Shown here one piece after another: positions 39,201-58,915 of a stretch of 64,000 nt of DNA. Origin of the DNA: Bugula neritina. Lineage: Eukaryota > Bryozoa > Gymnolaemata > Cheilostomatida > Bugulidae. The notes under the pieces were generated by a model. That model was not told where the DNA came from and made no database searches. It saw only the letters and a program-made list of their open reading frames with translations. Numbering within the stretch: the first letter of the stretch is position 1; each line of letters begins with the position of its first letter. Location of the stretch: positions 3,337,501 to 3,401,500 of the forward strand of contig OZ037768.1 of assembly GCA_964035545.1 (NCBI GenBank), given 5' to 3'. A program made the position numbers and the translations under genes.

Positions 39201-40134
39201 ACCAAATAATGCTCTTTTGAAATTTGTATAAACTAGTGTTGCTATAAGTTGCTTGACTAAATGAATAGTTGTATGTATAAAGCAACTAACTGAAAATTAA
39301 ATTTATAATCTACTGCAGCCATATAAATTACATTCTCAAACCATTTCACTAGATTAATCATGATGTTGCACCTAGTAGCCTCATTTTAATGTGTGTATAT
39401 ATACTATGCTTGTCAACCTACTGTTAGAAGGATAATATTATATAATAGACTGAAACTACTGCTATTAGCTGCTAAATGTAAATACAATTATATTTTGTCT
39501 GCTTAGCATTAAGTAATCTTTACTTAAATTAGTGGAGTGTAACTTGATTGGCTTTCAAATCATTTATCTGTAGGGTGGCTAGGAAAACATTCGGTACTAT
39601 TTGGTTGTTGAAATCCTACATACGACATGATGACAAGGCAATACATTGCTCCCTGGTATCTCACTAAGCTCTGGGACCCAAAACCTTTAACTTACAGAGC
39701 TGCTAAATTCGGCCATTTTGTCCCTATACACGCATGTATACATAAGCCGAAAAAGGGGGGTCCAAACCCTTCTAGTAACCTAAGGAATTCCGTGAGATAT
39801 AGAGAGAGCACTGTACAACACTCTTGCCACATGTTTATAGAAAAGGTGGATTCCTATTTTGTCTATTTTTTGTTGTATTTAGTAAAACTTTACTGTTAAA
39901 TTATAGCCAAATTCTTTCTTAAAGAAGTTACACATGCCTTCTATAATTCTCGTACACACAGCAAAAAGTAGTTGCGCCAAAACTTTCTCAGAAAAGCTTG
40001 CAGCAACAATTTACTGAATTAATATTTGAAAGTTCAAACTGTTACATTTAATGAGCTGATGTTATTATGTTCTATAGTTGTATGCAGGTTTTATATTAAT
40101 AACAGACCTATAACAGCGTAATGCACTGAGTAAA

Positions 40135-40215
40135 TGCTGAGGGAAAATGGCTAGGAAATGTGCTCCAGTTCGATCACATGGGCCCAACCGCTCATAGCTT
40201 GCTAATAATATATGC
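40135..40215 (-). repeat. Possible tRNA-derived SINE relic
   Basis: Read on the minus strand, AGCAAGCTATGAGCGG, GTTGGGCCCATGTGATCGAA and CTGGAGCAC follow each other in a layout like the A-box half and anticodon region of a tRNA-derived SINE. It shares GGTTGGGCCC with the element at 20537. Diverged, so uncertain. Confidence 0.3.
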
Positions 40216-42699
40216 TATTCTAATATATATGCCAGTCACTGGGGTGATTTAGTTAGAGCCCTAAATTAATTACTTGCAATTAATGTTTTCATTTTGCACT
40301 CAATGTTGCTGGGTCAATGAGTTATTTATCCACAGCTATTCCCCCAAAAAGCTGCAAGTAATCTGGCATCAATTTACCTCAATATGAATAATTAGTCTCG
40401 TAGTAGTAGAACGTTTTTCGTGATGTTTTTGGGGATTATTCCAAATGCATGTTTTCCTATAGTATTTCTGCCAGAGAGCATTGGTAAAATATAATTCTAT
40501 ATGATTAGATAAATGGAGTTGTAGGGAATATGAACTGTAATATAAATTAGGTGGGTATTGATGAAATAGCCATGCCCATAATGCTGTTAGAAAGTTATTG
40601 ACAATATTAATGTCCTAATAAACACTTAATGGATTATATAGATATTATAACACTTATGAAAATACCCTATAATTAGGAATATGTGATCACAGCTATTACA
40701 TGAAAACATCATAGCATATGACTATTAATACGAACTATACTAAGATATGAATATATATAAACCATTTGACATATAATGATCATATCTTATGCTAAATACT
40801 GCAATATTTGCTGAACATGTGAAAGCAAACAAAAAATCTGAAAAATGATTTTGCTTAAAAATTTGTAAAAACTGGAATTATTATAAGCCTAAAACTTTTT
40901 TCTAAAATTCTGAAGATGAAAGAAAATAACTATGCTATGCTTGAATAATTTACAAACTGCCTTTATTTTTACTGCTTTACAATAGCCTTCATATTACACT
41001 ATAAATTTTGTTCAATGTTGACAGTGAAATCAGCCTGTATTTGTGAAACGAGAGTATTTCACTGTATGAAGTGGGAATACAACAAGTAAACAACAAACTC
41101 ATCTTCTAAACTAAGATTCATATCTCCTTAAATGGTCATTGTTACAAGTCATTTGATGTAATGATTGTGAAAGATTTTTTAATGATAGTTGAGTTTGTCT
41201 AAGAAAGAGCGATGGCTCCACATTAGCATGGGCCACTAGCTCGGCATTGTAGATGCTTCATTATTGTAAAGACTTTAGGTATTGAAACTTTGGTATTATT
41301 GAAAGACTTAGTGTAGATTTATTATAACACACACATCTACTGCTTTATGTTATTGTCATAATGTCGGTGACTTTAGATGTAGTCACTTTTAATTTGTTTT
41401 AAGTTGTTTAGAAATTAGCGATAGTGTGTGAATGGAGATAGTCATCTCAGGTGGCTTCAACTTGTATTATGAAAAGAGTGAGCAATGAATTTGAAGTCAA
41501 CAGAGATAATATCCTGTCTTCTGATTGCTCACTCAACTGTAGACTCTAGAGAATTCTGTCTCTTTTTATAAACTCTCTCCCCTTCCATCAGTTTCATTGT
41601 TGCTTTCAGTCAGCTATTTTTTTAAATAGGCTATACAAGCGGTAATTGCATCGATCTTTGAATAATTAAATGATTTCTTGCTTCACTGCTTAATTTAATG
41701 TCTCTTTATGGCCGTGATGACTTTGAGTTCATGAGACAAAACAAGTGATGTGCATTTATTTCTTTTAAATTGGATTGTTTAAATTTGTTCACAGCAGAAG
41801 TAAATTTTGTCTCATTGTGTTTATTACAAGAAATATTAATATCCGTGTAGGATATTCGCTTCAGTCAACAAGGCCTAATAACTCTGCCTTTCAAAGCAGC
41901 TATATAGTACTACACTCTACACTCTACACTCTACCGCACGTATGCTCAGGTCTTTCTGTCGGCCTTCAAACCGCCTTGTGCCTTCTGAACAACCAGCACA
42001 AATTAATTTGTCAAACATTATGCATAATAATTTGCCATATTGATAAATCAGGTATATTAATGAGTATTGGGATATTAGTCAATTACTGAAATGTTTTATA
42101 TTACAATATAGCAAACACTAACTTCTCCAGGTGTTTGAACAAAAGCATGGTCATTGGTTTGAATAACAAACAAATGGTGTTAATCACTAGGACTATTAAT
42201 TAGTTTAGAATCCCTAATTAGTCAGAGTGAATCAAGTACCACAAGTTGCATTCTTACCACTTTTCAACTCTTGCTAAAGCCACATGAAGTCAACATTATT
42301 TGATTATATTAATTACCTTCAATCTAAAGTAAAATAAAAACATACAGATGAAGCCAATAAGCTCTCAGTCAAATGACCGCATAGCACATGTTTAAAATAC
42401 ACATACTGTACGTTTGAGAATAAGAAGTTAGAAAATTAATTTGATACGACAATGCAATGGTAAGCGTGGTTGGATTGTTTTGTTCTCATAGTATTAGATA
42501 AATCAGTAATTACTTTGATGTGGTAGTATTCTAATTAAAACCAACACCTTTTAGCACTTCAGCCTATTATAGCCCTTATCAAAGGCAAATGACAAATAGA
42601 CACGCCCTCTTCGTGTGGATTTACTTGGCCAATAAAAAGTAAGCTTCTATTGAAGGCTTATCTCTGAAAAATAAGAGCTAGATCAGTACAGAAACGGCA

Positions 42700-42706
42700 T
42701 ATAAAA
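42700..42706 (+). promoter_or_regulatory. Candidate TATA box of the NK1 homeobox gene
   Basis: TATAAAA lies 82 bp before the start codon at 42788, leaving room for a short 5' UTR. A CCAAT-type element (GGCCAATAAAAAG) lies about 75 bp further upstream, near 42628. Confidence 0.45.
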
Positions 42707-42787
42707 TCTACATTTAGGGATACCCCATTACTTTATCCCTTGGTAGCCGGTTGACAAGTACCCCATAGCTATTAATAGATAGAAACA

Positions 42788-43874
<1,087 letters not shown>

Positions 43875-44024
43875 CACTTTAATTTTTATATTTTTAAGCT
43901 CACTAAATATTATATATTATATTCGTAATTATTTGTACATACTAAAAGTAACTTTATACAGTATTATAATTATTGGATGGACATTTTCGCTAATCACTGA
44001 AAGATTATCTTCAATTTGTAGACC

Positions 44025-44100
44025 AATAAATCTCATTTTTTATTTTTTGCATATATAATGTGTAGTAATATCTTGGCACTTATAAAAAGCAATTAATAAA
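44025..44100 (+). terminator. Two candidate poly(A) signals of the NK1 gene
   Basis: AATAAA at 44025-44030 and again at 44095-44100, 151 and 221 bp after the stop codon. Confidence 0.55.
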
Positions 44101-44379
44101 CACAGCCACGGGCTACTCATCATTAATGGCGAATGGGAAGATGTTTGATTATGCCTCAGGCAAACATATTAATTTGTTACAAAACTCACAGCTATAGAAC
44201 ACCATTAGCGTATAATTAGAGACACTTTCTATCTGTATTTCATAGTAATGATCACTAATAGAATATCAGATTACATGGTTATTACAGAGTCAATTGTCAG
44301 CTATTCCAGTGGGAATTGATCACCATTTCTCACCAACATTTAAAGTGTAGTCAGTGTTTGACAGTTTAATAAACAAAAC

Positions 44380-44455
44380 AAAAAAGTTTGCTGCACTGGG
44401 ATTCAAACAATTGATGGGCAAACTGGAGCCTGAGAACACTGCTATAAATATAATC
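44380..44455 (-). repeat. Possible tRNA-derived SINE relic
   Basis: On the minus strand, TAGCAGTGTTC (A-box-like) is followed about 35 bases later by GTTTGAATCCC, a good pol III B box, and then by a T-rich tail TTTTTTGTTTTG. Box order and spacing fit a tRNA-derived SINE or a decayed tRNA. Confidence 0.35.
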
Positions 44456-45042
44456 ACACAACTCGCTGTTAACAAAAGAATTTATTAATTATTTTAATGT
44501 GTATATAACAAAAGCAACAATATTTGAAAAGATGTCTAGAAGTTTATTGCATTATTTATAAATTGACAACAATATAATAACCATTATATATTCTTTGTCA
44601 TTTAAACAAGATAAATGAATCACTGTTATACATGTCAGTGCAATTTGCAGTAGCCTACACTAAACACGTATTCCAATAACATTTCTACTCATGAAATTAT
44701 ATAAGCCATAAAAGAAATTAAAAAATATAATATGAAGAAAACTGAAAATAAACAATTGGTTGTTATTAAATGTGAAGAGAAAACGAAACCTATTTACCAG
44801 TTGCAAGAATTAAATTGGTGCAACGAATTTTTTTGGAAAATAACTTATTTTTAGTTCCATAAAGTATCTGCTCTAACATTAGCCATTCAGTAGGGAAAAC
44901 TAAACTCAAAGGTTCAGGCATGTAAATATTAATTGGCAACACAGTCTGAGTTATTTCCAAATTCTAGCAATTTTAAACAGAATGCTGTTTCAGACTTGTG
45001 CAGTTGAAGAAGTAGAGAAGGGAAAGATTAGAAGCAATCAGC

Positions 45043-51669
<6,627 letters not shown>

Positions 51670-52312
51670 ATTTTCGTTTAGATTCAACAATCCACACCTT
51701 AAGTTATTTTGAAAAACTCACCCTAAAACGTTATACTTATAAAGATTACAATAGTGTCGGTGTGAGTTATGCTACGACTCTCACCAACTTCTTCCTCTTA
51801 TAAAAATACCCGGAAGCCTTTAGTGCGAACCGGTCATTGAGAACTTTGGGGCGTTGAGATCGGTCCACTATAACTTCGGTATTATTTATATACTTACTGT
51901 ATATATAAAGAAAAAGGAAAAATTGTCTCTGTAGAAATGCGTTCGAATTAAATAGGACAACTCAAACTCTTTACATGTATGCTATAACCTATTGATAAAA
52001 TATTATTATGCAATGCTCAGTTGTGTTATAATACCATTGATTCATTGTAGGAAACATTTACAAGTTTTATTCTTTCGCCTTTCAATGTATAATTCTGCTT
52101 TCATCAGCGCTGTTATCATTACACCAGCTCTTTCTAATCACACTGCTTAGAAGATTTCATGTTGAAAATCAATCAGGGTAGATTCGCCATATTTTGACTA
52201 TAATATATCTATATTATAAATATTACTATGCCACAATGTGTGTGTGGCATTGCCATTATATTTTGAATACTGCTAATGGAAATAATATGGTTACTCTTCA
52301 ATAAGTAAATAA
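51670..52312. promoter_or_regulatory. Shared divergent promoter region, ACTR3 and coiled-coil gene
   Basis: About 640 bp separates the ACTR3 start codon (minus) from the proposed start of the coiled-coil gene (plus). It should contain both promoters. I see no clear TATA box at a suitable distance on either side, so this is positional inference. Confidence 0.4.
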
Positions 52313-55300
52313 ATGGTAAGTAATTGATTTGATTAACAATATTTTACACCTATTTAATTACATTATAATTTTATATATTATTCTATAGTGAAAAGGCTCT
52401 TTTTACAAAGATAGAATAACCACAAAATAGTTTTCTCTAAGGACTTAAGTTTTACTTATTGTAGGAACTTGAAATTTCAAAACGGTGCTCTTACAGTAAG
52501 GAAGGTAAAGGGTGGATCGGATGCCCTCCCGACTCCAAAAGTCATTCCAATGCTTCCATGGTAAGTTTCGATCTGTAGTTGTTTCATGGTTTTGTGTCCG
52601 AAGATAACAATGATGTGCATACGCTGAGCAAGTGCACAAGTACCAATAGAAGGTGCTATTGTGACTCAATATCTCTACTTTTATAGTTCAAAAGGCTATG
52701 TGACAAAAGAAAGCAGCAGAAAACAAATCAAATGCAACTGCAGAAATTTATGGAAACAAACAAGGTATCATTCAACATTATATTAAATACAACTTGTTTA
52801 ATAAACATTTCCATTTACACTTTTGTATTGTATAAAGATTATGTGATTTACTTTATTGTAGATGAGTTTTTGAACAAAAATTTTAGTTTTTTGTTTTTTT
52901 TTCAGAATGCTCATCATCTGAATCCATTTTCTTCCTTCATTTATGAGCTAGATCAGGTAAAAACTATGTGGTGATATTTTCAAACTCTGTTTATCTGTGC
53001 CCAGGAACTATTAATTGGTTCACTTACTGTACATGCATTAAATTGTAGTGCATTTTGTTCAACATGGCTTATGATTCGAAAAGCCTTCAAACATTGTGGA
53101 AAGTGAAAATAATATGAAGCATCAATCAAATATAAAATTTACATCCATTTTTGTAATATATTAATTGAACTTATACTATATAGCAAAAGCCAATTTACCT
53201 ATTTTAATGCTTTTTTATACTTGCTCGTTTGCTACGTGTAAAAAATTCAACTGTCATGTTTGTGTTTAAAACATGAAGCTATTATTAGTTGAGTAATACC
53301 ACCCAGTCATAGATTTGTTATATACAGTGACCAGTACAAGTAAGTTCAAAGCTTTCAAAACTTTACATAGATATAAATTTGATGTAGTCAATAATTTGAA
53401 TGCCATAAGTTATTAATACTGGTCTAGACAAATTTATAGTAACTATTTTCCTAAGTTTGTTACAACCTTTTCAATGCCTGTTGCTAACCAACTATTATCC
53501 CAGTTAAAATGAATACTCTATTCACAAAGTTAATATAATATTATATAATTGAGTACCACATATTATGTTATAAATATTCATAACAATCTCAGCATACAGT
53601 GTTAGTCAACTAACTACAACGTGAAAGGAAGTTTATAGAATATTGCTTTATAGGTTTTGATTTTTTTTATCAAAACCTAATGCAAATGCAGAAATCAAAA
53701 GCTGTAAAGGGATTGAGCTTAACATGAGATAAATTGAGAAGCAAAGCTTGATCGTGCTGTTTAGGAATAACATCATAATCAGCAGCTTTGATTTCTTTTT
53801 CTTTAATTATTTTTTTTTTTGGTTTATTTCTTTTCTCGCCAGCCCTTTCAACTTCTTCCCAAATAAATAATTAAAATCAAATTAGAATGAGAATACAACT
53901 CTCAATAGTTTGATTTATTCAAGATGGTATGTTTGCATTGATTATTTTATCAGAGTTAAGATTTGAAGCACTAACAGCTACTAACTGCAGCTGATAGAAA
54001 ATAATAGATATGTTATAACTATTTTCATCAAATGAAATTAAGTTACAGATGCTATGTGAAATAACTCAGATACTTTCTTGTTCTTAAATTTAGAGAATTG
54101 TAAATGAGAGTCACAATAATGAGAAAGATAACAGCCAAGCAGATGAAGACCTAGTTGATTTAGATGTATGTATTTGTACCTCTAAACCGGAGTGATATAG
54201 ACTGATATACGTTTACTAAACTTACAGTTTGGTGATATATCCAATGTATTATAATGTACCATATATAATGTATTATAATAATTATGTATCATATATGATA
54301 TGTTATAATGTACACTAATAATATGTATCGTAATGTATATTATAATATATAATATTTGTTTTAATACATCATATAATATATCCAATTATTTATTATAATA
54401 TATCTTGCATATTATTTTAATATATTATGTTACAATATATCATATAGTAGGTTATCACATATATGAGATATACCATAATTATATTATGATAATCTACCAT
54501 TATTCACATACTTTTTCAAGACAGCTATATAGCTGTTGCAACATACATCTTAAAATTGTTATTATGATTTAAAATTATGTTTGCTTAATAAAATTAATAA
54601 GAGAATAATAACCATGAGTCGTGTCAACTGTAACAATCTTCTGACTAAACTAAAAAGTTTTATTAAACTTTTCGTCAGCAAAAGCAATGTGGAAATAACA
54701 TTTTTGCTTTAAGCTAAACTATCGATCTTTGAATATCAATTATATAGTATAAAACAGCATTTGTGGTTATGTAGGACCTTGTAAACAAACAGCCATTGAT
54801 TTCCAGTCCTTTCAGCCAATCAGAGCGGATTTACCATCTCGACATGTGGAAGCCCCCAAGGCATTACTCCAGGTATGTGTTTTTGCATTCATATAATATT
54901 CATATATGTTGTAATGATTCATATGATTTCATGCATTGATGTAATATTATGCATATAAATTCATATAGTAATTTCATATATTGATATATGTATGTAAAAT
55001 TCATATAATAATTTTAGATATTGATATATGTATGCGAAATTCTTATAGTAATTTTATATACATACATACTTCTAAATTTACATTTTAAAGAATTAGGGTT
55101 TTATATTGTATAAAGAGTTAGAGAAATTGCAATAAACATGTTTTCTTGAAATTTCAGAGCGGAAGTTGAGTTTGAAAAGCCACCCAACACCAAGTTTGCC
55201 AGCTTTACATCTTCAGCGGCTTTAGTGCAGAGACTGCAGAAAATTCTAGAAGAAAAAGAGAGAAACAACAGTTTACTGAGAAAACATTTGTTGAAGATTC

Positions 55301-56574
55301 ACAAAGAAAGTAGTATTTTGGCAGAAGAAGTAGCCAGGTATATATAGTAGTTTACCAGAATATAGTTGTTGTTAAAAACAGCTATACAATCTGCATTTTT
55401 CCCTTTCAATTAATGTAAGATTCTGCTGGGGCTTATACTATGTTACAGATAACCATAGTCATTATAAAATAAAATATAAACATGTATAAAATACAATAAA
55501 CAGTATAAAATATGATGAGAAATGATATAAAATGTATGATGAAATTAACATAGAATATAATATTGTATACCATTACATATAGTACGGTTATTTGTTGCTT
55601 GTAAACTTTTGGAACAGATTTCTTTATCTTCCATTACAGAAACACTTTAGTAGGTAAATTGCCAGTTATTATATTTCCCTGATGATAAAGAGAGGTAATG
55701 CAGCATACTAATGTCATACTAGTATAATATTATTACTTACTATGAAACATAGTAGCTCTATAAATCACTTGTTGGGAAAATTGATTCTCTTATACCAAAT
55801 ATTAAGCTAGCATGCATATACTATTGCATTGCAACTGAGCTCAAAACATAATACGCTCTATAAAAATAAATATTATATAGAATATATTATTGTTGGTTGA
55901 AATGTAAAAGCTATGCTTAGTTTCCATTAGCCTAGGGCCACACTGTGCGTATTTTCGCATGCGAAAATTGAAATCACAAGTAGCAAAGGTGTCCACTGTA
56001 CGCGTTGAGAAAACATTCGCACTTGTCGCTCAGCATTCTCAACGCAAGTGCGAATTGTCACCTAATTGGCTGGTAGTTATTAAGCGAGCCCAATTTCTTT
56101 ATTTTAGTGCTACATTCCAGTAAATTGGTGTTTTATTAAAAGCGAGTGCGATTTAAAAATGAAAGCTTTATTTATCACGCATCACTGACGCTACAGTGGA
56201 CACCTTTGCTACTTGTGATTTCAATTTTCGCATGCGAAAATACGCGCCGTGTGGCCCTAGGCTTAGTGATGCATGTTCTATATAAATTTAGAAGAGAGAG
56301 GCCGGATGGAGCTACACTGTATCGTGAAAACAGTCTACTAAAAGATCAGCTAGAAAGATGTCTACGAGAAAATGCTTTGCTCCGAGGACTCTACATGCAA
56401 TCTACCAACACTGCTCTGAAAAAGTTAAAAGAAACTGAAGAGCTCAATAGCAGATTTCAAGTTCAGAGTCGTGTGCACTCGGCCCCATCAAAGATTTGTC
56501 CCCGGATGGTTTTAAGGCAGAAGATGAGAATGAAATCAGCGTATCCAACCAGAAAGGGTTTTGCAGTCAATTAG
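52313..56574 (+). CDS. Unrecognised coiled-coil protein
   Basis: Exons: 52465-52560, 52687-52764, 52906-52956, 54094-54165, 54775-54872, 55158-55337, 56292-56574 (stop). All have GT-AG borders and consistent phases. The proposed start is an ATG at 52313-52315 flush against a GTAAGT donor, so codon 1 alone would be exon 1. This is the weakest part. Predicted length 286 aa. Exon A is small, with Cys and Lys (SKRCSYSKEGKGWIGCPP). Exons B-D are Gln/Lys- and Asp/Glu-rich. Exon E holds HLDMWKPPRHYSRAEVEFEK. From about residue 152 to 250 the heptad-like pattern (LVQRLQKILEEKERNNSLLR, later LYRENSLLKDQLERCLRENA) predicts a coiled coil. The tail is basic. No enzyme motif, signal peptide or membrane segment. 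I do not recognise the family; a cytoskeletal or centrosomal role would be a guess. It lies head to head with ACTR3. Confidence 0.75.
54190..54500. repeat. AT-rich degenerate repeat in intron of the coiled-coil gene
   Basis: Repeated ATAATGTA, TATCATATA and TTATAATATAT words between exons D and E. Low complexity. Confidence 0.7.
54885..55075. repeat. Degenerate TATTGATATATGTATG repeat
   Basis: Several imperfect copies of ATTCATATAGTAATTTTATA and GATATATGTATG, starting shortly after the exon E donor (exon ends at 54872). Confidence 0.7.
55929..56263. mobile_element. Palindromic MITE-like element with 72-bp terminal inverted repeats
   Basis: A left arm (55929-56000) starting AGCCTAGGGCCACACTGTGC is the near-exact complement of the right arm (56192-56263), ending in GTGTGGCCCTAGGCT. 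The arms contain TTTTCGCATGCGAAAA, itself palindromic. Inner arms TTCGCACTTG and CAAGTGCGAA add a second stem. Total about 335 bp, no transposase frame: a non-autonomous DNA transposon. The target duplication is ambiguous because the termini sit in the palindrome CCTAGG; TA, CTAG or longer are all possible. It is inserted in the last intron of the coiled-coil gene, ending 28 bp before the final exon. Confidence 0.93.
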
Positions 56575-58892
56575 TCGTATGTTATGTGGGAATATATTGT
56601 TAGAGCAATGTTGATTGGCTATTAATTCTACCTAGTCAATATAATGTAATCTATATTAATATTGGATATAATGATTTTATGTGCAAATTGAATCATTTTG
56701 TTATTTAGGAGGTTGATTATGGGAACACTTTATAGAAATTGGTAAACAAATTACATTGATGATATCTTGCATGTCTAGAGTATCCATTAACCATTTGTAT
56801 GTAGGCCTATACCAGGTACACATGGACTACTTTTTCAGCTACTCTGTGAAAAGATAGATGTAGTTTGTTTTCTGTAAAACCTAAATCATCTAACTGAGTG
56901 ACACAAGAGCAAGGTGAGCTTAATACAAAAACTTTTCAATTTTCGTTTAAGTTTAGTTGTTTCAAATTTCCAATGCCTATTTTTATTGCTGCTCATTAAA
57001 TTGAACTTTGGTGTTAAATATAAAATAACTACAAACCTGTTATATGCTGTCTTAATTATTGAATTTAAAGAAAATGTTTCTCCACCCACAACAAGAACTA
57101 TGCATGTAACTTCAGTGAAATTAGTTTTTTTGTATACAATTGCTCAAGTATAAAACATATACACTCGTATTAACTTACATACAGTTCCATTACCATAGTT
57201 GTAGTCTACATTTTAGCTGCTATTAGTTTCCTGTAGTTATCTTTCCTTATGTTCTACATTGTACTCTATTTCATATAATTTTAGTTTTTTCCAGAAATGC
57301 TTTACTCCATGTTTTAAAGAAATTAAAAATAGTCTAGAAACGATCTTAGCATCTTGTATACTGGTGTTAATGGTTCAGCAGGGAATGAAAATCTGTGTTC
57401 TATACTTCATGGGTTATTAAGATGAATTGCTCTATAAGCAGCTCTGAATTGACTGAGTGCAATATTTTGAAGTTTTTCGTGTTTGGAGTTGGGGGGGTTT
57501 ATATTGGAACTTGGAACCCCCAACTCCAAACTCAAGAATCCAAAATCTACTGCACACAGTCACCCCAACTCGGAGCTGCTTTCTTAAAAGATTCTAGTCA
57601 AAAGAGATTTCAACCTGGGAGAACACAATTCATTTCTCCCATAACATCAATTGCACCATGAGATAGGCGTACTCCTGGTGCAGAGGCTATCAAGAGCTGT
57701 TGACATGTGTACACAACTCTTAAGTAACAACACAGTGTAGTGTTGGGAGTATCACGTGTACATCTTATACAAATAGCTTTAGCACTTTTACTTTGTGAGT
57801 ATAGCAGATACATACATATATACCTAATATTGTCTCTTTTCTGCAGGCTTTAATGTATCGTATGCCTGCAAGGTAAACTTTTCATGCATATATTATTGCT
57901 AACCTTAAAAAGCATCTTCACCGATGAATGGAGTGAAGTAAACAACATTAAACTGTTCCGCAGAGTTCACTAAAAGCATTGTTGATTTCTTCATAAACAA
58001 ACTAAGATAAACTTGCAGTAGAAATTTCATTGTTCTAAAAAGCAATGCTGTAGATACAACAAACTGCAGCCTGCATATAGCCAACGGAAGCTATTTACAT
58101 TACCTCAACTGCAATCAGGAAATTAGCCAATAGTTTAATTTTTCCCAGATTATATCTTAGAAGCAATAATATAATTTATGTTATTGTTTGTGCTATAAGT
58201 CATTGTTAACATTTTCACTAATAGAGCGTTTAGCTCTTTTCTGGTGGCATTCATATTAAGCCAATAATGATAATAATTTACACGAAGCTCTGCAAGTTAC
58301 ACGCAGGCTGTGGGAGGGTTAGGTAGTAGGAGTAAGCTGTTGATTGCATGCATAGATTAGCCTTCTTCACCTCTGCGTTTTGCACCAAGGTGTGCAACGT
58401 ACTCTGATTTCAAACCTTTCATAAATATAGTCTGAATCTGGAAGTTGAAAAGCTATGGCAAAGCTGAAGTATCGCAGGTACGTGCTAGTAATGTACATAT
58501 ACTTGTGTACGTGGGGTTACTAAAGAAAACTGCGCTAATGTGCTGAGGTGATCCCCAATCATCACTCATAGCATTAGACGTTTTGAATGGAAAGTTGTAT
58601 AATTCCTGAGGGTATCTTGCAGATGCATAAGATGTAGCAGATTTAGACGGTGTGTTTATTTGAGGCCTATTATACATACAGATATAGTATTGGCATCTAC
58701 ACACGATATTAGCGTTTGGTTTATTTACGCTACAGTATAATGTACAGCAACACAGGTGTGCACTGCGGTGGTACTCATCGTGTTGGAAATAAGTGAATAA
58801 TTCTCAGAGTGAAAGTATACCGGCTGTGATATACAGAAAGTAGTTATTCTTTCAGATTCTGTGACATACACAGATAAAGAAGAAGTTTCAAA
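56575..58892. other. Intergenic after the coiled-coil gene
   Basis: AT-rich, with the 3' UTR of the coiled-coil gene at its left end. It contains a strong hairpin at 57481-57531. Open frames at 56914-57153 and 57395-57661 have no domain or splice support. Confidence 0.55.
57481..57531. repeat. Perfect 15-bp inverted repeat (hairpin)
   Basis: GTTTGGAGTTGGGGG (57481-57495) and its exact complement CCCCCAACTCCAAAC (57517-57531) are separated by 21 bases. It is GC-rich against the AT-rich surroundings. A folded-back element or a structured RNA are both possible. Confidence 0.85.
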
Positions 58893-58915
58893 ATGGCGGA
58901 AATGGCTTATTATGC
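58893..58915 (+). CDS. Possible first coding exon of an unidentified gene
   Basis: ATG in a good context (CAAAATGGCG) opens MAEMAYYA-, and the frame runs straight into a GTAAGT donor at 58916. This is the usual look of a short first exon with little but the start codon. No continuing exon was found in the remaining 5 kb, so the gene, if real, has a long first intron or leaves the window. Low confidence. Confidence 0.3.

Larger units (their letters stand above)
34960..42787. other. Gene-free interval upstream of the NK1 homeobox gene
   Basis: About 7.8 kb of AT-rich DNA with no recognisable exon, RNA gene or intact transposon. The first few hundred bases are probably the SNRK 3' UTR. The open frames at 39627-39899 and 41775-42089 have no domain and no splice partners. 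TAAT-core homeodomain-type sites are frequent, as base composition alone would predict. Regulatory DNA for the homeobox gene is the likely content, by inference. Confidence 0.55.
43875..45042. other. Intergenic between the 3' ends of NKX1 and ACTR3
   Basis: The two genes converge here. It holds both 3' UTRs, AT-rich unique sequence and a possible SINE relic near 44395. On the minus strand an AATAAA at 44543-44548 could serve ACTR3, about 500 bp after its stop codon. Confidence 0.5.

Noticed and set aside
39627-39899. 90-codon frame in the gene-free interval
   Set aside because: No recognisable domain and no supporting exons; possibly a worn repeat.
56146-56574. 142-codon frame with its own ATG covering the last exon of the coiled-coil gene
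   Set aside because: Its first part lies in the MITE and intron; the phase-consistent acceptor at 56291 and upstream exons explain the coding part. Kept only as a possible alternative transcript.
58455-58477. ATGGCAAAGCTGAAGTATCG followed by a GTACGT donor, another possible first exon
   Set aside because: Poor start context and no partner exon; less convincing than the one at 58893.
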